Below, piece by piece: positions 1 through 8,924 of a DNA stretch of 64,000 nucleotides (the first letter of the stretch is position 1; the number at the start of each line of letters is the position of its first letter). Under the pieces are notes generated by a model. The model was not told the DNA's origin. It searched no databases and was given only the letters and a program-made list of their open reading frames with translations. A program made the translations under genes and the position numbers. The DNA is from Blautia hansenii (GTDB lineage: Bacteria; Bacillota; Clostridia; Lachnospirales; Lachnospiraceae): assembly GCF_013304445.1 (NCBI RefSeq), contig NZ_JAAITA010000013.1, forward strand, positions 1-64,000, written 5' to 3'.

Positions 1-131
1 TTACCACACATCATCCATAAAATATATAGCAGTTATTTAATTTACTTTATACTAGTTTATAAAATTGATACTGCATCATCGGTGACAGAGATGATACATC
101 TACATCTTTTATCGAAATTCCCATTCTGTCT

Positions 132-1607
132 TTATCCTACTTTCGTACCCATGTAATAGAAGCCTCTGCATTCATCTAATCGTACCTGGCAAATGGTTCC
201 CACAAGGGAAGTATCCCCTTCAAAATGCACCAACAGATTGTTAGACATCCTTCCGGTCATCAGATGTGTGTCCTGGCTGTTCTGTTCTTCTACAAGAACT
301 TCCTGTACTGTTCCCGTATACCGGGCCGACATGGTTCTTCCAATCTCCTGAACCCGGGAAAGAAGACGGTCAAAACGGTCTTTTACCACATCTTCTGATA
401 TCTGATTTTCCATAGCTGCAGCCGGAGTACCGGTTCTCTTGGAATAAATAAAAGTAAAAGCACTGTCATAGCGCACTTTTTCCACCACGTCTACCGTTTC
501 CAGAAAATCTTCTTCTGTTTCCCCGGGGAATCCCACAATAATATCCGTAGTCAGAGAAATATCCGGCATGGCTTTGCGGATTTTTTCCACCAACTCCAAA
601 TACTGGTTTTTGGTATATTTCCGATTCATTTTCTTTAGAATCTCACTGCTGCCGGACTGAAGCGGCAGGTGCAGGTGGCGGCAGATTTTTTTACTGTTTT
701 TCATGACTTCAATTAATTCGTCGGATAAATCCTTGGGATGAGAGGTCATAAAGCGAATACGTTCCAATCCTTCGATTTTTTCAACCTCCTGTAAAAGCTG
801 CGCAAATGTCATAGGCTCTTCCAGAGTTTTGCCGTAGGAATTTACGTTCTGACCGAGAAGCATAACTTCTACCACGCCGTCGGCCACCAGATGTTCAATC
901 TCTCTTACAATATCCTTCGGATTCCGGCTGCGTTCCCGTCCGCGCACATAAGGAACAATGCAGTAGCTGCAGAAATTGTTACAGCCAAACATAATGTTCA
1001 CCCCTGATTTAAAGGGGTATTTCCGCTCGCTTGGCAGGTCTTCCACAATTTTATCCGTATCCTTCCAGATGTCAATGACCATGCGGTCATTTGTAAGGGC
1101 AGATACCACCAGTTCGGCGAATTTGTAGATGTTATGGGTACCGAAAATCAGATTTACAAAGGAATAGCTCTTTTTCAGCTTTTCCACTACCTGGGTTTCC
1201 TGCATCATACAGCCGCACAACCCTATCAGCATATGTGGATTTTTCTTTTTCAGACTGTGGAGATAACCAAGGCGTCCATAAACACGCAAATTGGCATTTT
1301 CCCGCACGGTACAGGTGTTGTAAATGACAAAGTCTGCATTTTCGTCCGGGGCTTCCACGTAGCCGATACGCTCCAGTACTCCTACCAGTTTTTCAGAATC
1401 TCTGGCGTTCATCTGGCAGCCGAACGTATTGACACAGAAAGTTAAATCCCGGTTCAGTTCTTTCGATTTTTCGTTTACAAGCTGTCTTGCTTTCTTCATA
1501 AACCAGTACTGGCGGTAAGGTTCTTCTGTGGGAGCCTCCTTTGTCAAATCTGCACTTTCAATTAATTTATCTATGTTACTGTCAAAAATCAGTTCTTTGT
1601 TTTCCAT
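132..1607 (-). CDS. miaB: tRNA-2-methylthio-N6-dimethylallyladenosine synthase MiaB
   Basis: A radical-SAM methylthiotransferase that adds the 2-methylthio group to i6A37 of tRNAs reading UNN codons. The 491-residue protein shows the N-terminal MTTase cysteines (TFGCQMNARDSE near residue 62, YNTCTVREN, GLCGCM), the radical-SAM CNNFCSYC motif near residue 210, and a C-terminal TRAM-like region. An N-terminal extension of about 50 residues is usual in Firmicutes. It is the last gene of its strand in the window; the 131 bases to the left edge hold no recognisable gene. The assignment is secure; MtaB-type paralogues are less likely because the N-terminal motif is MiaB-like. Confidence 0.96.
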   Translation of the reverse strand: MENKELIFDSNIDKLIESADLTKEAPTEEPYRQYWFMKKARQLVNEKSKELNRDLTFCVNTFGCQMNARDSEKLVGVLERIGYVEAPDENADFVIYNTCTVRENANLRVYGRLGYLHSLKKKNPHMLIGLCGCMMQETQVVEKLKKSYSFVNLIFGTHNIYKFAELVVSALTNDRMVIDIWKDTDKIVEDLPSERKYPFKSGVNIMFGCNNFCSYCIVPYVRGRERSRNPKDIVREIEHLVADGVVEVMLLGQNVNSYGKTLEEPMTFAQLLQEVEKIEGLERIRFMTSHPKDLSDELIEVMKNSKKICRHLHLPLQSGSSEILKKMNRKYTKNQYLELVEKIRKAMPDISLTTDIIVGFPGETEEDFLETVDVVEKVRYDSAFTFIYSKRTGTPAAAMENQISEDVVKDRFDRLLSRVQEIGRTMSARYTGTVQEVLVEEQNSQDTHLMTGRMSNNLLVHFEGDTSLVGTICQVRLDECRGFYYMGTKVG

Positions 1608-1684
1608 TTTCCTAAGTCCTTTCAGGGCATTATTTTATAAGTATATAGTATCGTTTTGAATTTTTCAACCGATTTTTCTGACGT

Positions 1685-2131
1685 TTATCGCTCTAACTGC
1701 ACCAGATATTCTATCGTTCCCTCTTCCAATTTTTTCTGCCCGTTCAAAAGAAATCCATGTCTTTGATAAAAAGAAACAGCCCGTTTATTTTTTTCCAAGG
1801 CCCATAGGGTGCGAACTCTGTGCTCTCGGATTGCATATTCTATCAGCGCACTGCCGATTCCTGCGCTTTGAAAAAAAGTATCTATATACAATTTACAGAT
1901 TTCTAATCCGCTGATTTGAATAAAGCCCTTTATCAGTCCGTCATCATAAACGTAAATTGTGTTTAGAATTTCTTCTTTTCCGAAATAATGGTCAACCAAG
2001 GGAACTACCTGCAGCTCTTTAAAAGAAAATTCAGGGTCCTTAAAAATCGGGAAAAAGTTTGTGCGGTTATTGAAAACAAAAATTTCAGCGATTCTTGATA
2101 AATCTTTTCTTTCAGCTTTTCTTATATGCAT
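1685..2131 (-). CDS. GNAT family N-acetyltransferase
   Basis: A 148-residue single-domain acetyltransferase of the GNAT fold, substrate unknown. It shows the acetyl-CoA binding region as IDTFFQSAGIGSALIEYAI (Q/R-x-x-G-x-G/A variant) near residue 85, followed by the typical ALEKNKRAVSFYQRHGF motif. The ATG at 2131 is preceded by AAGGAG at good spacing. It stands between miaB and the folate/proline genes next to a response-regulator scrap, which suggests an accessory insertion in this otherwise housekeeping run. Confidence 0.85.
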   Translation of the reverse strand: MHIRKAERKDLSRIAEIFVFNNRTNFFPIFKDPEFSFKELQVVPLVDHYFGKEEILNTIYVYDDGLIKGFIQISGLEICKLYIDTFFQSAGIGSALIEYAIREHRVRTLWALEKNKRAVSFYQRHGFLLNGQKKLEEGTIEYLVQLER

Positions 2132-2306
2132 ATAGTGTACTCCTTCTCTACATTTCGGATAATATCATCAATACGTTCTTTTTCAGCAAGTGTATCACAT
2201 TTTTTGCTGTTTTGATTTGCCCATTTATGCTATATAGTAAAATTAAGTTTTGAATTTCATACTCTTTTCATATGGAGGGTATAAACGGAAACCTGGAGGT
2301 GTGTAT

Positions 2307-2420
2307 ATGGCTAAAATATTGATTGTTGAAGACGATAAAAGAACGAATGAAGCTATTTGCGAGTATCTGAAACCAACGGGACATGAAATTGTTTCTGCTT
2401 ATGATGGAGACGAGGCAGTG
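2307..2420 (+). pseudogene. truncated response-regulator receiver domain (N-terminal remnant)
   Basis: The first ~38 codons read as a clean CheY-like receiver start: MAKILIVEDDKRTNEAICEY, then a second stretch ending in AYDGDEAV. The acidic pair ED-D and the helix-1 pattern are intact and GGAGGT sits at 2295-2300, so this was a real gene start. After about 2420 the homology stops abruptly. The reading frame runs on to 2558 only by overlapping the end of the opposite-strand 5-FCL gene. The phosphoacceptor Asp region, output domain and partner kinase are all absent. I read it as the 5' scar of a deleted two-component gene. The rest of the 2132-2476 gap holds no other gene that I can see. Confidence 0.8.
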
Positions 2421-2476
2421 ACAGGGAACCGGCAGCTTTGTCTATCCCATCTATTTACAACCGTTTTACTCTTCCG

Positions 2477-3028
2477 CTATTCTATCACTCGCTTTTCCGT
2501 CACAACTTTGTCCGGAAAGATATCTGTGGCTTCTGCCGGGATTTCCTCTACTATCTGAAATTCAAACGCAATGGCCGCTGTCTTATGCTTTGGATGCATA
2601 CTTAAATACCGGTCATAAAATCCCTGTCCATATCCGGCCCGGTGGCGGTTTTTGTCAAAAGCGACACCCGGGACAATGAGAAAAGCATTTTCTTCCTGAG
2701 CTTCCGCTCCTTCCTCCGGTTCCGGAATCTGGAAATATCCGGGAGATAACTGGTCAAAGGAGGTGATATAATAATATTTCATTTCGTGAGCGCCCGTCAC
2801 TTTCGGTACAGCCACTCTCTTTCCTGCTTTCCAAGCCTCTTCTATAATGCCTCTGGTGCTCACCTCTTTGTTATAATCCGCATAGGCATAGACACACTCT
2901 GCTGCCAGAAATTCCGGCAGAGAAGTCACGGTATCACAGATAAGCCGGCTGTTTTTTTCCACTTCTTCTATGGAAATTTCTTTCCTTTGAGCGAAAATGT
3001 ATTTTCTAATTTCCTTTTTTGAGACCAT
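2477..3028 (-). CDS. 5-formyltetrahydrofolate cyclo-ligase
   Basis: This enzyme converts 5-formyl-THF to 5,10-methenyl-THF with ATP. The protein has about 183 residues with the family pattern: N-terminal KKEIRKYIFAQRKEI, the substrate segment AVPKV, and the C-terminal PGVAFDKNRHRAGYGQGFYD signature with its Gly-rich ATP loop. I place the start at the ATG at 3028, preceded by AGGTG; the in-frame GTG at 3037 overlaps that ribosome binding site. It overlaps the end of the DUF896 gene by 23 bases, so the two are translationally coupled. Confidence 0.93.
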   Translation of the reverse strand: MVSKKEIRKYIFAQRKEISIEEVEKNSRLICDTVTSLPEFLAAECVYAYADYNKEVSTRGIIEEAWKAGKRVAVPKVTGAHEMKYYYITSFDQLSPGYFQIPEPEEGAEAQEENAFLIVPGVAFDKNRHRAGYGQGFYDRYLSMHPKHKTAAIAFEFQIVEEIPAEATDIFPDKVVTEKRVIE

Positions 3029-3227
3029 ATTTTTCACCTAAATTCGTAATGCTGCCGTCTTCTTCCTGTACGCTGATGTTGTCCAGCTGTGCTCTTAAGT
3101 TCATGCGGATGGTGGCAACATATTCGGTACGAAGTTTTTTCTGTTCTTCCTTCTCTGCCGGTGTCAGTCCTTGGCTTTTAGACTTTCTCGCCAGCTCATT
3201 GATTCTGTTGATTTTTTCCTGATTCAT
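3006..3227 (-). CDS. DUF896 domain-containing protein (YnzC/YneY-like)
   Basis: A 73-residue, highly charged helical protein of the DUF896 family. Its core is RINELARKSKSQGLTPAEKE followed by a helix with LRTEYV and the VTNLGEKYGLKKG-type tail. Function in the family is unresolved. It sits between proB (15 bases downstream of it) and 5-FCL (overlap) in one operon. Confidence 0.88.
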   Translation of the reverse strand: MNQEKINRINELARKSKSQGLTPAEKEEQKKLRTEYVATIRMNLRAQLDNISVQEEDGSITNLGEKYGLKKGN

Positions 3228-3242
3228 ATATGTAGTACTCCT

Positions 3243-4097
3243 TTATAAATTTTCAAACATTTCCTGCAGCCCTGTCTCATCCCGGTCACGGGAAAGGAAC
3301 AAGGTGCCGTGGTTTCGGCCCTGCATAATTTTGTGAATGACATGGAAATCACAGCCATTGGCAATCACCATATCCGTACCTGCTGCTGCCGCAATCTGTG
3401 CTGCCGCCAGCTTTGTTGCCATGCCTCCGGTTCCCACACTGCTGCCGGAAGAGCCTTTTCCCATTTCCAGAAAATGCTTATCCAGTTCTTCTACCACGTC
3501 AATAAAACGGGCATCTGGATTTACATTAGGGTCATCGGTAAACAGTCCGTCAATATCTGAGAGCAGAATCAGCATATCCGCTCCGGTAAGAGCTGCCACC
3601 AGAGCGGACAGGGTATCGTTGTCCCCAAAGGTATTGACATATTGGATTTCATCGGTGGAAACCGTATCGTTTTCGTTTACCACAGGAATGGCCCCCATTT
3701 CCAGCAGACTGTTGAACGTGTTTCTGGCATTTTCTCTTGTGGTATCATTAATCATGGTATATTTCGTCATCAGCACCTGTGCGGCGGTCTGGTTATATTC
3801 CGCAAACAGTTTCTGGTAAATCATCATCAGACGGGCCTGTCCAATAGAGGCGCATGCCTGCTTTTGTGCCAGCTTGGTGGGTTTTTCATGTAGGCCCATA
3901 ACAGCCCGCCCCACGGCAATGGCTCCGGAGGATACCACAATCACGTCTTTTCCCTGATTGTGCAGGTCGGCCAGTTCCCTTACCAGAATTTCCATTTTTA
4001 TCAAATCCAGTCTTCCGGTTTCCTGATGGGTCAGGGAGGAAGAACCGATTTTAATGACAATGCGCTTTTTGTCTTTTAGTTTTTCTCGAACATTCAT
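3243..4097 (-). CDS. proB: glutamate 5-kinase ProB (no PUA domain)
   Basis: Phosphorylates L-glutamate in the first step of proline synthesis. The 284-residue amino-acid-kinase fold shows KIGSSSLT at the N-terminus, VSSGAIAVG, the NENDTVS substrate motif and GTGGMATKLAAA. It ends after the kinase domain, so the C-terminal PUA domain found in many ProB proteins is absent; this short form is known. The gene after it is DUF896, not proA, so the second pathway enzyme must be encoded elsewhere. Confidence 0.95.
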   Translation of the reverse strand: MNVREKLKDKKRIVIKIGSSSLTHQETGRLDLIKMEILVRELADLHNQGKDVIVVSSGAIAVGRAVMGLHEKPTKLAQKQACASIGQARLMMIYQKLFAEYNQTAAQVLMTKYTMINDTTRENARNTFNSLLEMGAIPVVNENDTVSTDEIQYVNTFGDNDTLSALVAALTGADMLILLSDIDGLFTDDPNVNPDARFIDVVEELDKHFLEMGKGSSGSSVGTGGMATKLAAAQIAAAAGTDMVIANGCDFHVIHKIMQGRNHGTLFLSRDRDETGLQEMFENL

Positions 4098-4178
4098 CTT
4101 ATACGGTACCTCATTTGTTTCTTTTCGTATTGTTCTAATAGTACACTATTTTTACCCATTCGTCCAGACGGTGATTTT

Positions 4179-4667
4179 TCAGCTGGAATAGTTTTCCAGG
4201 AAGCTGTACAGTTCGTCCAGTGTCTTTAGGTCTTTTCCAAGAAGAACTTCTGCCTGCAAATCTTTTGGCAGAGCCTCCAGCGGAATATCCGTATATTCAA
4301 AAACCGTGTTGTCTGCTTTTTCATATACGACTACGCAGCCGTTTTCCAGCCGGAGCTGATACCCTTCTTTGGCATTTTCGGATACTGTTTCTGTATTTTC
4401 CCGGCGCAGAATCACCCGCTGTTCTCCATAAGCGGTGATGCGGTAGCACTCCTGCTTTAAGATTCCCTCCTCATAGCGCTGAAAAATAAAATCCTGTCCT
4501 TTAGGATTTGCTGAAACCGCGGACACCTGCTGCTGTACCTGGGCGCTGCTTTCCTCCAGGTCGTAAATCCGGTCTTTTAAATCCGCTACCTGATAACTGA
4601 GCATAAAACCAGTGCAGAGGAACAACACAATAAGAAAAAAGCCGACACTATAGATTATTCTTTTCAT
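4179..4667 (-). CDS. hypothetical single-pass membrane protein
   Basis: About 162 residues, not recognised. It starts MKRIIYSVGFFLIVLFLC, a single N-terminal transmembrane or signal-anchor segment. A short coiled-coil-like stretch (VADLKDRIYDLEESSAQVQQ) and a soluble acidic domain predicted outside the cell follow. The start at 4667 is chosen because AGGGAGG lies five bases upstream; a longer frame to 4700 has no such site. It follows ybeY on the same strand after about 80 bases and may belong to the same transcript. No lipobox is visible. Confidence 0.75.
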   Translation of the reverse strand: MKRIIYSVGFFLIVLFLCTGFMLSYQVADLKDRIYDLEESSAQVQQQVSAVSANPKGQDFIFQRYEEGILKQECYRITAYGEQRVILRRENTETVSENAKEGYQLRLENGCVVVYEKADNTVFEYTDIPLEALPKDLQAEVLLGKDLKTLDELYSFLENYSS

Positions 4668-4749
4668 AAGAACCTCCCTTATCTGAATCGTTGTTTCCAT
4701 ATCTTTTCAGAATATAGTATCGGCTGATTTTTTTTCTTTATTCACTTTC

Positions 4750-5250
4750 TTACCGGGTAATTCCCAGGTTTTCCAGTATTTCTGCCTGCTTCTTTTCCAT
4801 AACGGCCGCTTCTTCCGGCGTCATGTGGTCGTAGCCCATGAGATGTAGCATACTGTGGGCAATGAGAAAGGCAAATTCCCGAATCTGTCCGTGACCGTAG
4901 CTTTGGGCCTGCTCCTGCATTCTGGGAATACAAATCATAATGTCACCAAGCAGCAGTTCCCCGGTATCCGGGTGAAAACAGGAATCGTCTTCTTCTGCAT
5001 GGGAAAAATCCCCCGGTGCATCAAAGTCCAGCATGGGGAAAGACAGCACATCGGTAATGCGGTCTATGTCCCGAAATTCCCGGTTGGTACGCTGAATTTC
5101 TTCATTTCCGGTCAAAACCAGATTGATTTCTGTCTCATAAGGGCAGTGTTCATAGTCCAGGGCTGCCTCTGTAACTTTGCGGGCAATGTCTTCCCAGTCA
5201 AATTCCAGAGGGGTTTCGTATTCCATCTCAATATTTAAAGTCATACTCAT
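4750..5250 (-). CDS. ybeY: rRNA maturation RNase YbeY
   Basis: A metal-dependent endoribonuclease acting in 16S rRNA maturation and ribosome quality control. The 166-residue protein carries the zinc motif HSMLHLMGYDH (H-x3-H-x5-H) near residue 131 and the upstream FLIA helix. Its ATG overlaps the phoH stop by four bases (ATGA). Together with phoH and yqfCD this matches the conserved Firmicute order, but the 7TM-HD gene (yqfF) that often lies between phoH and ybeY is missing. Confidence 0.95.
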   Translation of the reverse strand: MSMTLNIEMEYETPLEFDWEDIARKVTEAALDYEHCPYETEINLVLTGNEEIQRTNREFRDIDRITDVLSFPMLDFDAPGDFSHAEEDDSCFHPDTGELLLGDIMICIPRMQEQAQSYGHGQIREFAFLIAHSMLHLMGYDHMTPEEAAVMEKKQAEILENLGITR

Positions 5251-6266
5251 CTTCTCCTGTCAGTTCTGCCGAATTTTTCTTTTCGTGTTTCTTTCTTTTC
5301 CGGCTTTTCTTTTTTCTCGTAATCGTCATAAGCCTGTACGATTTTCTGCACCAGCGGATGACGCACCACGTCTTTGTTGGTCAGTTCGCAGAAGGCAATA
5401 TCTTCTACTTTGCGAAGAACACGCAGGGCCACATCAAGACCGGAACGGGTACCGGAGGGCAAATCCTTCTGGGAAAGGTCTCCTGTGACAATGACCTTAG
5501 AGCCGAAGCCGATACGGGTCAGGAACATTTTCATCTGGGCCGGTGTGGTGTTCTGGGCTTCGTCCAGAATGATAAAGGCATTGTCCAGGGTACGTCCTCT
5601 CATATAAGCCAGAGGAGCGACTTCAATCAACCCCTTTTCCATGTTTTTGGCAAAGCTTTCGGCTCCCATGATTTCGTACAGGGCGTCATAGAGAGGACGC
5701 AGGTAAGGGTCAACCTTGCTCTGCAAATCCCCCGGCAGAAAGCCCAGCTTCTCCCCGGCTTCAATGGCGGGACGGGTGAGAATAATTCTGCCCACTTCGT
5801 CATTTTTAAAAGCGGTAATAGCCATAGCCATAGCCAGATACGTTTTTCCCGTTCCTGCAGGGCCCATGCCGAATACAATCATCTTTTTTCGTATCTCGTC
5901 TACATAGGCTTTCTGACCCAGGGTTTTGGGCTTAATAGGTCTTCCGTTTAAAGTATGGCAGATGCAGTCCCGGTCAATTTCCGTGATGGCAGAGGTTTTC
6001 TCTTCCATGGCTAATGACAGGGCGTAATTCACATTCTGCTGGGTAATGGTATTTCCTCTCTGGGACAATTCCAGAAATTCTTTCAGTATTTTAACGGCCT
6101 GGTCACAGGATGGCTTTGGACCCAGAATTTTAATCTGCCCGTCTCTGGAAATCACAGTGACGCCCAGGGTTCTCTCCAGTTTTTTTACATGCTCATCAAA
6201 CTGACCAAACACATTTCTCTCATGCTCTGCAGGCAATTCCATTTTTTCTTCACAAATATTACTCAT
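5247..6266 (-). CDS. phoH: PhoH family protein (ATPase)
   Basis: A cytoplasmic P-loop ATPase of the PhoH/YlaK class, related to helicase cores. The 339 residues contain GMGPAGTGKTYLA (Walker A) near residue 135, DEAQNTTPAQMK (Walker B-like) near 235 and the VTGDLSQ motif, with a KH-like N-terminal region. Charged Lys/Glu/Arg-rich residues end the protein. It is coupled to yqfD upstream (overlap of 8 bases) and ybeY downstream. A role in RNA processing with YbeY is inferred from context. Confidence 0.94.
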   Translation of the reverse strand: MSNICEEKMELPAEHERNVFGQFDEHVKKLERTLGVTVISRDGQIKILGPKPSCDQAVKILKEFLELSQRGNTITQQNVNYALSLAMEEKTSAITEIDRDCICHTLNGRPIKPKTLGQKAYVDEIRKKMIVFGMGPAGTGKTYLAMAMAITAFKNDEVGRIILTRPAIEAGEKLGFLPGDLQSKVDPYLRPLYDALYEIMGAESFAKNMEKGLIEVAPLAYMRGRTLDNAFIILDEAQNTTPAQMKMFLTRIGFGSKVIVTGDLSQKDLPSGTRSGLDVALRVLRKVEDIAFCELTNKDVVRHPLVQKIVQAYDDYEKKEKPEKKETRKEKFGRTDRRR

Positions 6267-7488
6267 TTAAGTCTGTATTCCTTTCTGTCGGCTGCTCTGG
6301 AATCTGTACAGGGATTTGCTGTCCTGCTTCTTCAATTACCGACACGGTCCCTTTGGCAGTGCAGATTCCATTCTGTATTCCTATTTTAACATGATTTGCA
6401 GATATTTGAACCCCCTTTTCCGTTAAACTTTGTAAAACCGTGTTTAAATGCAGGGTGGCCCGTTCTTTGGCTTCCTGTTCCGAATAAGTGAAAATACGGG
6501 TTTCATAGGCACAGTCTGTGCTGGTTCCATAGTAAATGGGAAGTCTGAAATTTTCGGTCAGGCGAACCTGCTTTAAATCCGTCACGGTGTCAAATTCCTG
6601 CCAGGAAACGTTTTTCTTTGTATTCAGACAGTAATTTCCCAGCTGCAGCAGATAGCCTTTATTTTCTTTGCCGGTATAGACCGGTTTTTCGTATTTCATG
6701 GAAAAGGCGTGATAATATTGCAGCGGATATTCCACCAGAACGTCAGCGTCTGCCAGGGTATATTCCTGGCGGATAATTTCTTTGCTGTCATTTTGAATAT
6801 CCAGAGTTCCCCGGACCAGAACTTCCCCTTTTACACAGGTCTCTCCTGTTTTTTTTACGGGTGTGCCGGTGCGGGTTATCATAGAAACAATCTGCCCCGT
6901 TTTGGTGGAAATCAGGTCGCATGCAGATGGTTTCTGCTGTTTTTTTTCATAGATGTTGTCATTTTCCTGAATTTCCAGAATCAGTCTGCTGCCGGAAATC
7001 CGGGCAGATACCCAGGTGATATCGGGAAATTCTGCCCGCAGCTTTTGGGCAATCCAGGCGCAGTCCAGGTCTTTTTTCAGAACGCCGTGTTCTATCTGAA
7101 GCTCTTCTAAATAACGCAGAATGGTCTGGGTGCTGTTATGTACATTTCCTTCCACATGAATGTTCCAGATATGGCGGGAAAGGGCAGCTACCAGGAAAAG
7201 ACTGAGACAAATGCCGATAAAAAACGCCTTTCTTTTTTTGCTGCGGTAAAAAAAGAAGGGCAGTCCGTATTTTCCTGTAATTTTCACCCGTGTATGGGTC
7301 TTCCTGCAAATATTTTTCAGTTTGTAAAAATCTTTTACCGTCAGATTCATTTCATAGCTGTTATGGTTCTGCAGCAGATTCCAGACACGGATTTTGTGAT
7401 AAGCGCACAAATTCAAAAACCGCTCCGGGCTGTCCGCCTGTACCTGAATGCGCACATACCCTTTGCGGTAGTATTTCCAGTCCTGCAA
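6259..7488 (-). CDS. yqfD: sporulation protein YqfD
   Basis: The 409-residue protein matches YqfD: an N-terminal cytosolic region (WKYYRKGYVRIQVQADSPER), one transmembrane segment around residues 88-106 (KAFFIGICLSLFLVAAL) and a long extracytoplasmic domain resembling stage IV sporulation/FtsQ-type folds (HIWNIHVEGN). It is made during sporulation in Bacillus and clostridia. It lies between yqfC and phoH as in B. subtilis, which supports both identity and a spore-forming host. Confidence 0.93.
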   Translation of the reverse strand: MQDWKYYRKGYVRIQVQADSPERFLNLCAYHKIRVWNLLQNHNSYEMNLTVKDFYKLKNICRKTHTRVKITGKYGLPFFFYRSKKRKAFFIGICLSLFLVAALSRHIWNIHVEGNVHNSTQTILRYLEELQIEHGVLKKDLDCAWIAQKLRAEFPDITWVSARISGSRLILEIQENDNIYEKKQQKPSACDLISTKTGQIVSMITRTGTPVKKTGETCVKGEVLVRGTLDIQNDSKEIIRQEYTLADADVLVEYPLQYYHAFSMKYEKPVYTGKENKGYLLQLGNYCLNTKKNVSWQEFDTVTDLKQVRLTENFRLPIYYGTSTDCAYETRIFTYSEQEAKERATLHLNTVLQSLTEKGVQISANHVKIGIQNGICTAKGTVSVIEEAGQQIPVQIPEQPTERNTDLNE

Positions 7489-7501
7489 GGTGCAACCTCC
7501 C

Positions 7502-7783
7502 TTATAAAAATAAAATTCTGCAGATATTGCCGGTTATCTTCATTTCTACATCTGTGTAGTAAGCAATCACCAGATGGCTGCCTTCTATCTGAATTTTATT
7601 TTGTCTGGACAGCAGGATAATACAGGTGTCCTGATACTGGCGGATACATTTATAATTTTCAATATACAGTTCCCGTGAACCGGTGAGAGTCAGTACAGAT
7701 TCTCTGTAGGAAAGGTCTTTGGGAATCTGCAGGGAGTCCCCTAACCGGCCTGTGAATTCGTTCAGTTTTCCTTTCACCTTCAT
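7502..7783 (-). CDS. yqfC: sporulation protein YqfC
   Basis: A 93-residue YabP/YqfC-family protein: LQIPKDLSYRESVLTLTGSR at the N-terminal third, then IENYKCIRQY and IQIEGSHLVIAYYTDVEMKI. It belongs to the small family required with YqfD for late spore development. It starts the yqfC-yqfD-phoH-ybeY run; only 13 bases separate it from yqfD. Confidence 0.93.
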   Translation of the reverse strand: MKVKGKLNEFTGRLGDSLQIPKDLSYRESVLTLTGSRELYIENYKCIRQYQDTCIILLSRQNKIQIEGSHLVIAYYTDVEMKITGNICRILFL

Positions 7784-7816
7784 GCCCCTGGAACGTCTTC
7801 TCCTTACAGCATATGT

Positions 7817-8356
7817 CTAGTTGATGAAAAGAATACCAAACCACAGAATCTGATTGGCGCTTAAGGTAAATTCCATATCATATTTTTCTGCCAGCTCAGA
7901 AACGATGATTCCGTGACTTTCCACACAGGGGTGCATTTTTTCCGGAAAACGGCAGGGAAGCCCCTGGGGAAAGGTGCAGGATTCGCAGATGTCGCAGGAT
8001 TCTGTGGAAAGGGCCATGCACGCACTGCCCTGCTGTCGTATAAAACTTTCAATGGCAGCGGTAATGGCTTCGTGCTCTTTCCGGGTAGCCAGCGTTTCCT
8101 CAAAATTAATGACATCAGAAACTTCTGCAATGGTGGAAAATAAGAAACATTCCCGATAGCCAAGACAGCGCTTCCGGCACTCTTCTACGCTTCCCACAGC
8201 AGGCGGACAGGCCCAGGTGGAATTGTACCGTTCACACTCTTTTTCACAAATCCAGCGTACCCGGAAGGAAAATTCAATTTCTTCTGGCGGGAAAAAGGCG
8301 TATTGATAGACCGGATACTGGCAGATAAATTCTTCGATTTCCTCATGTGTAATCAT
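7817..8356 (-). CDS. DUF2284 domain-containing metal-binding-type protein
   Basis: About 179 residues with two cysteine clusters: CEKECERYNSTWACPP near the N-terminus, then CRKRC, and a C-terminal CDICESCTFPQGLPC segment ending in PEKMHPCVESHG. This pattern is DUF2284, thought to bind a metal or Fe-S centre; the function is unknown. The start at 8356 has AGGAGA upstream, unlike the longer frame to 8419. It lies 33 bases before yqfC on the same strand and diverges from the DUF2726 gene. Confidence 0.85.
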   Translation of the reverse strand: MITHEEIEEFICQYPVYQYAFFPPEEIEFSFRVRWICEKECERYNSTWACPPAVGSVEECRKRCLGYRECFLFSTIAEVSDVINFEETLATRKEHEAITAAIESFIRQQGSACMALSTESCDICESCTFPQGLPCRFPEKMHPCVESHGIIVSELAEKYDMEFTLSANQILWFGILFIN

Positions 8357-8455
8357 TTTTGTTTTCTCCTTGCAATTTTGGTTGAAATGATTTAAAATGG
8401 AAGAAAGGCGAACATACATTCGCTTCGTATATTCATTTTACGGAGGTACAGACAG

Positions 8456-8908
8456 TTGAATCATATTTTGTATATACCATGCGTGGGTATTCTCCTGCTT
8501 TTGGTGCTGACCTTGGTGCTGTATCGCAAAAAGAATTATTATCCCTATGCAGCCAGACATCTGCTCACCAAAAGAGAATACCGCTTTTATCTTCTCTTAA
8601 AAGAAGTGGCTGATGAGTATCATTATATCATATGTCCCAAGGTTGGTGTAAAAGATTTGCTTTCTGTAACGGATAAAAAACAGTACATGAAATATTTTCA
8701 TAAAATTGCCCAGAAGCATGTGGATTTTGTTATTTGTGATAGGGATTTATATGTACTTTTTGTCATTGAATTAGATGACAGCACTCATGAAACCAGAGAT
8801 GCGAAAAAGCGGGACCGCTTAAAGAATAAGGCCTTTGCCGCCGCGGGGATTCCCTTAAAGAGAATCACGGATATTGATAAGCGGCAGATACGCAGGATCT
8901 TTCCATAA
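8456..8908 (+). CDS. DUF2726 domain-containing protein with membrane anchor
   Basis: A 150-residue protein beginning with one transmembrane helix (ILYIPCVGILLLLVLTLVLY) followed by the DUF2726 domain. The family pattern VDFVICD, VIELDDSTHE, RDRLKNKAFAAAGIPLKRI is clear and resembles a restriction-endonuclease-like fold. The start is TTG at 8456 with GGAGG nine bases upstream. It stands alone beside the decayed region to its right, so its original neighbours may be lost. Function unknown. Confidence 0.85.
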   Translation: MNHILYIPCVGILLLLVLTLVLYRKKNYYPYAARHLLTKREYRFYLLLKEVADEYHYIICPKVGVKDLLSVTDKKQYMKYFHKIAQKHVDFVICDRDLYVLFVIELDDSTHETRDAKKRDRLKNKAFAAAGIPLKRITDIDKRQIRRIFP

Positions 8909-8924
8909 GCGGCTGCGGTCCAAG

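Noticed and set aside
61-110. ATCATC/GATGAT hairpin after miaB
   Set aside because: Six pairs without an adjacent T tract; too weak to call a terminator.
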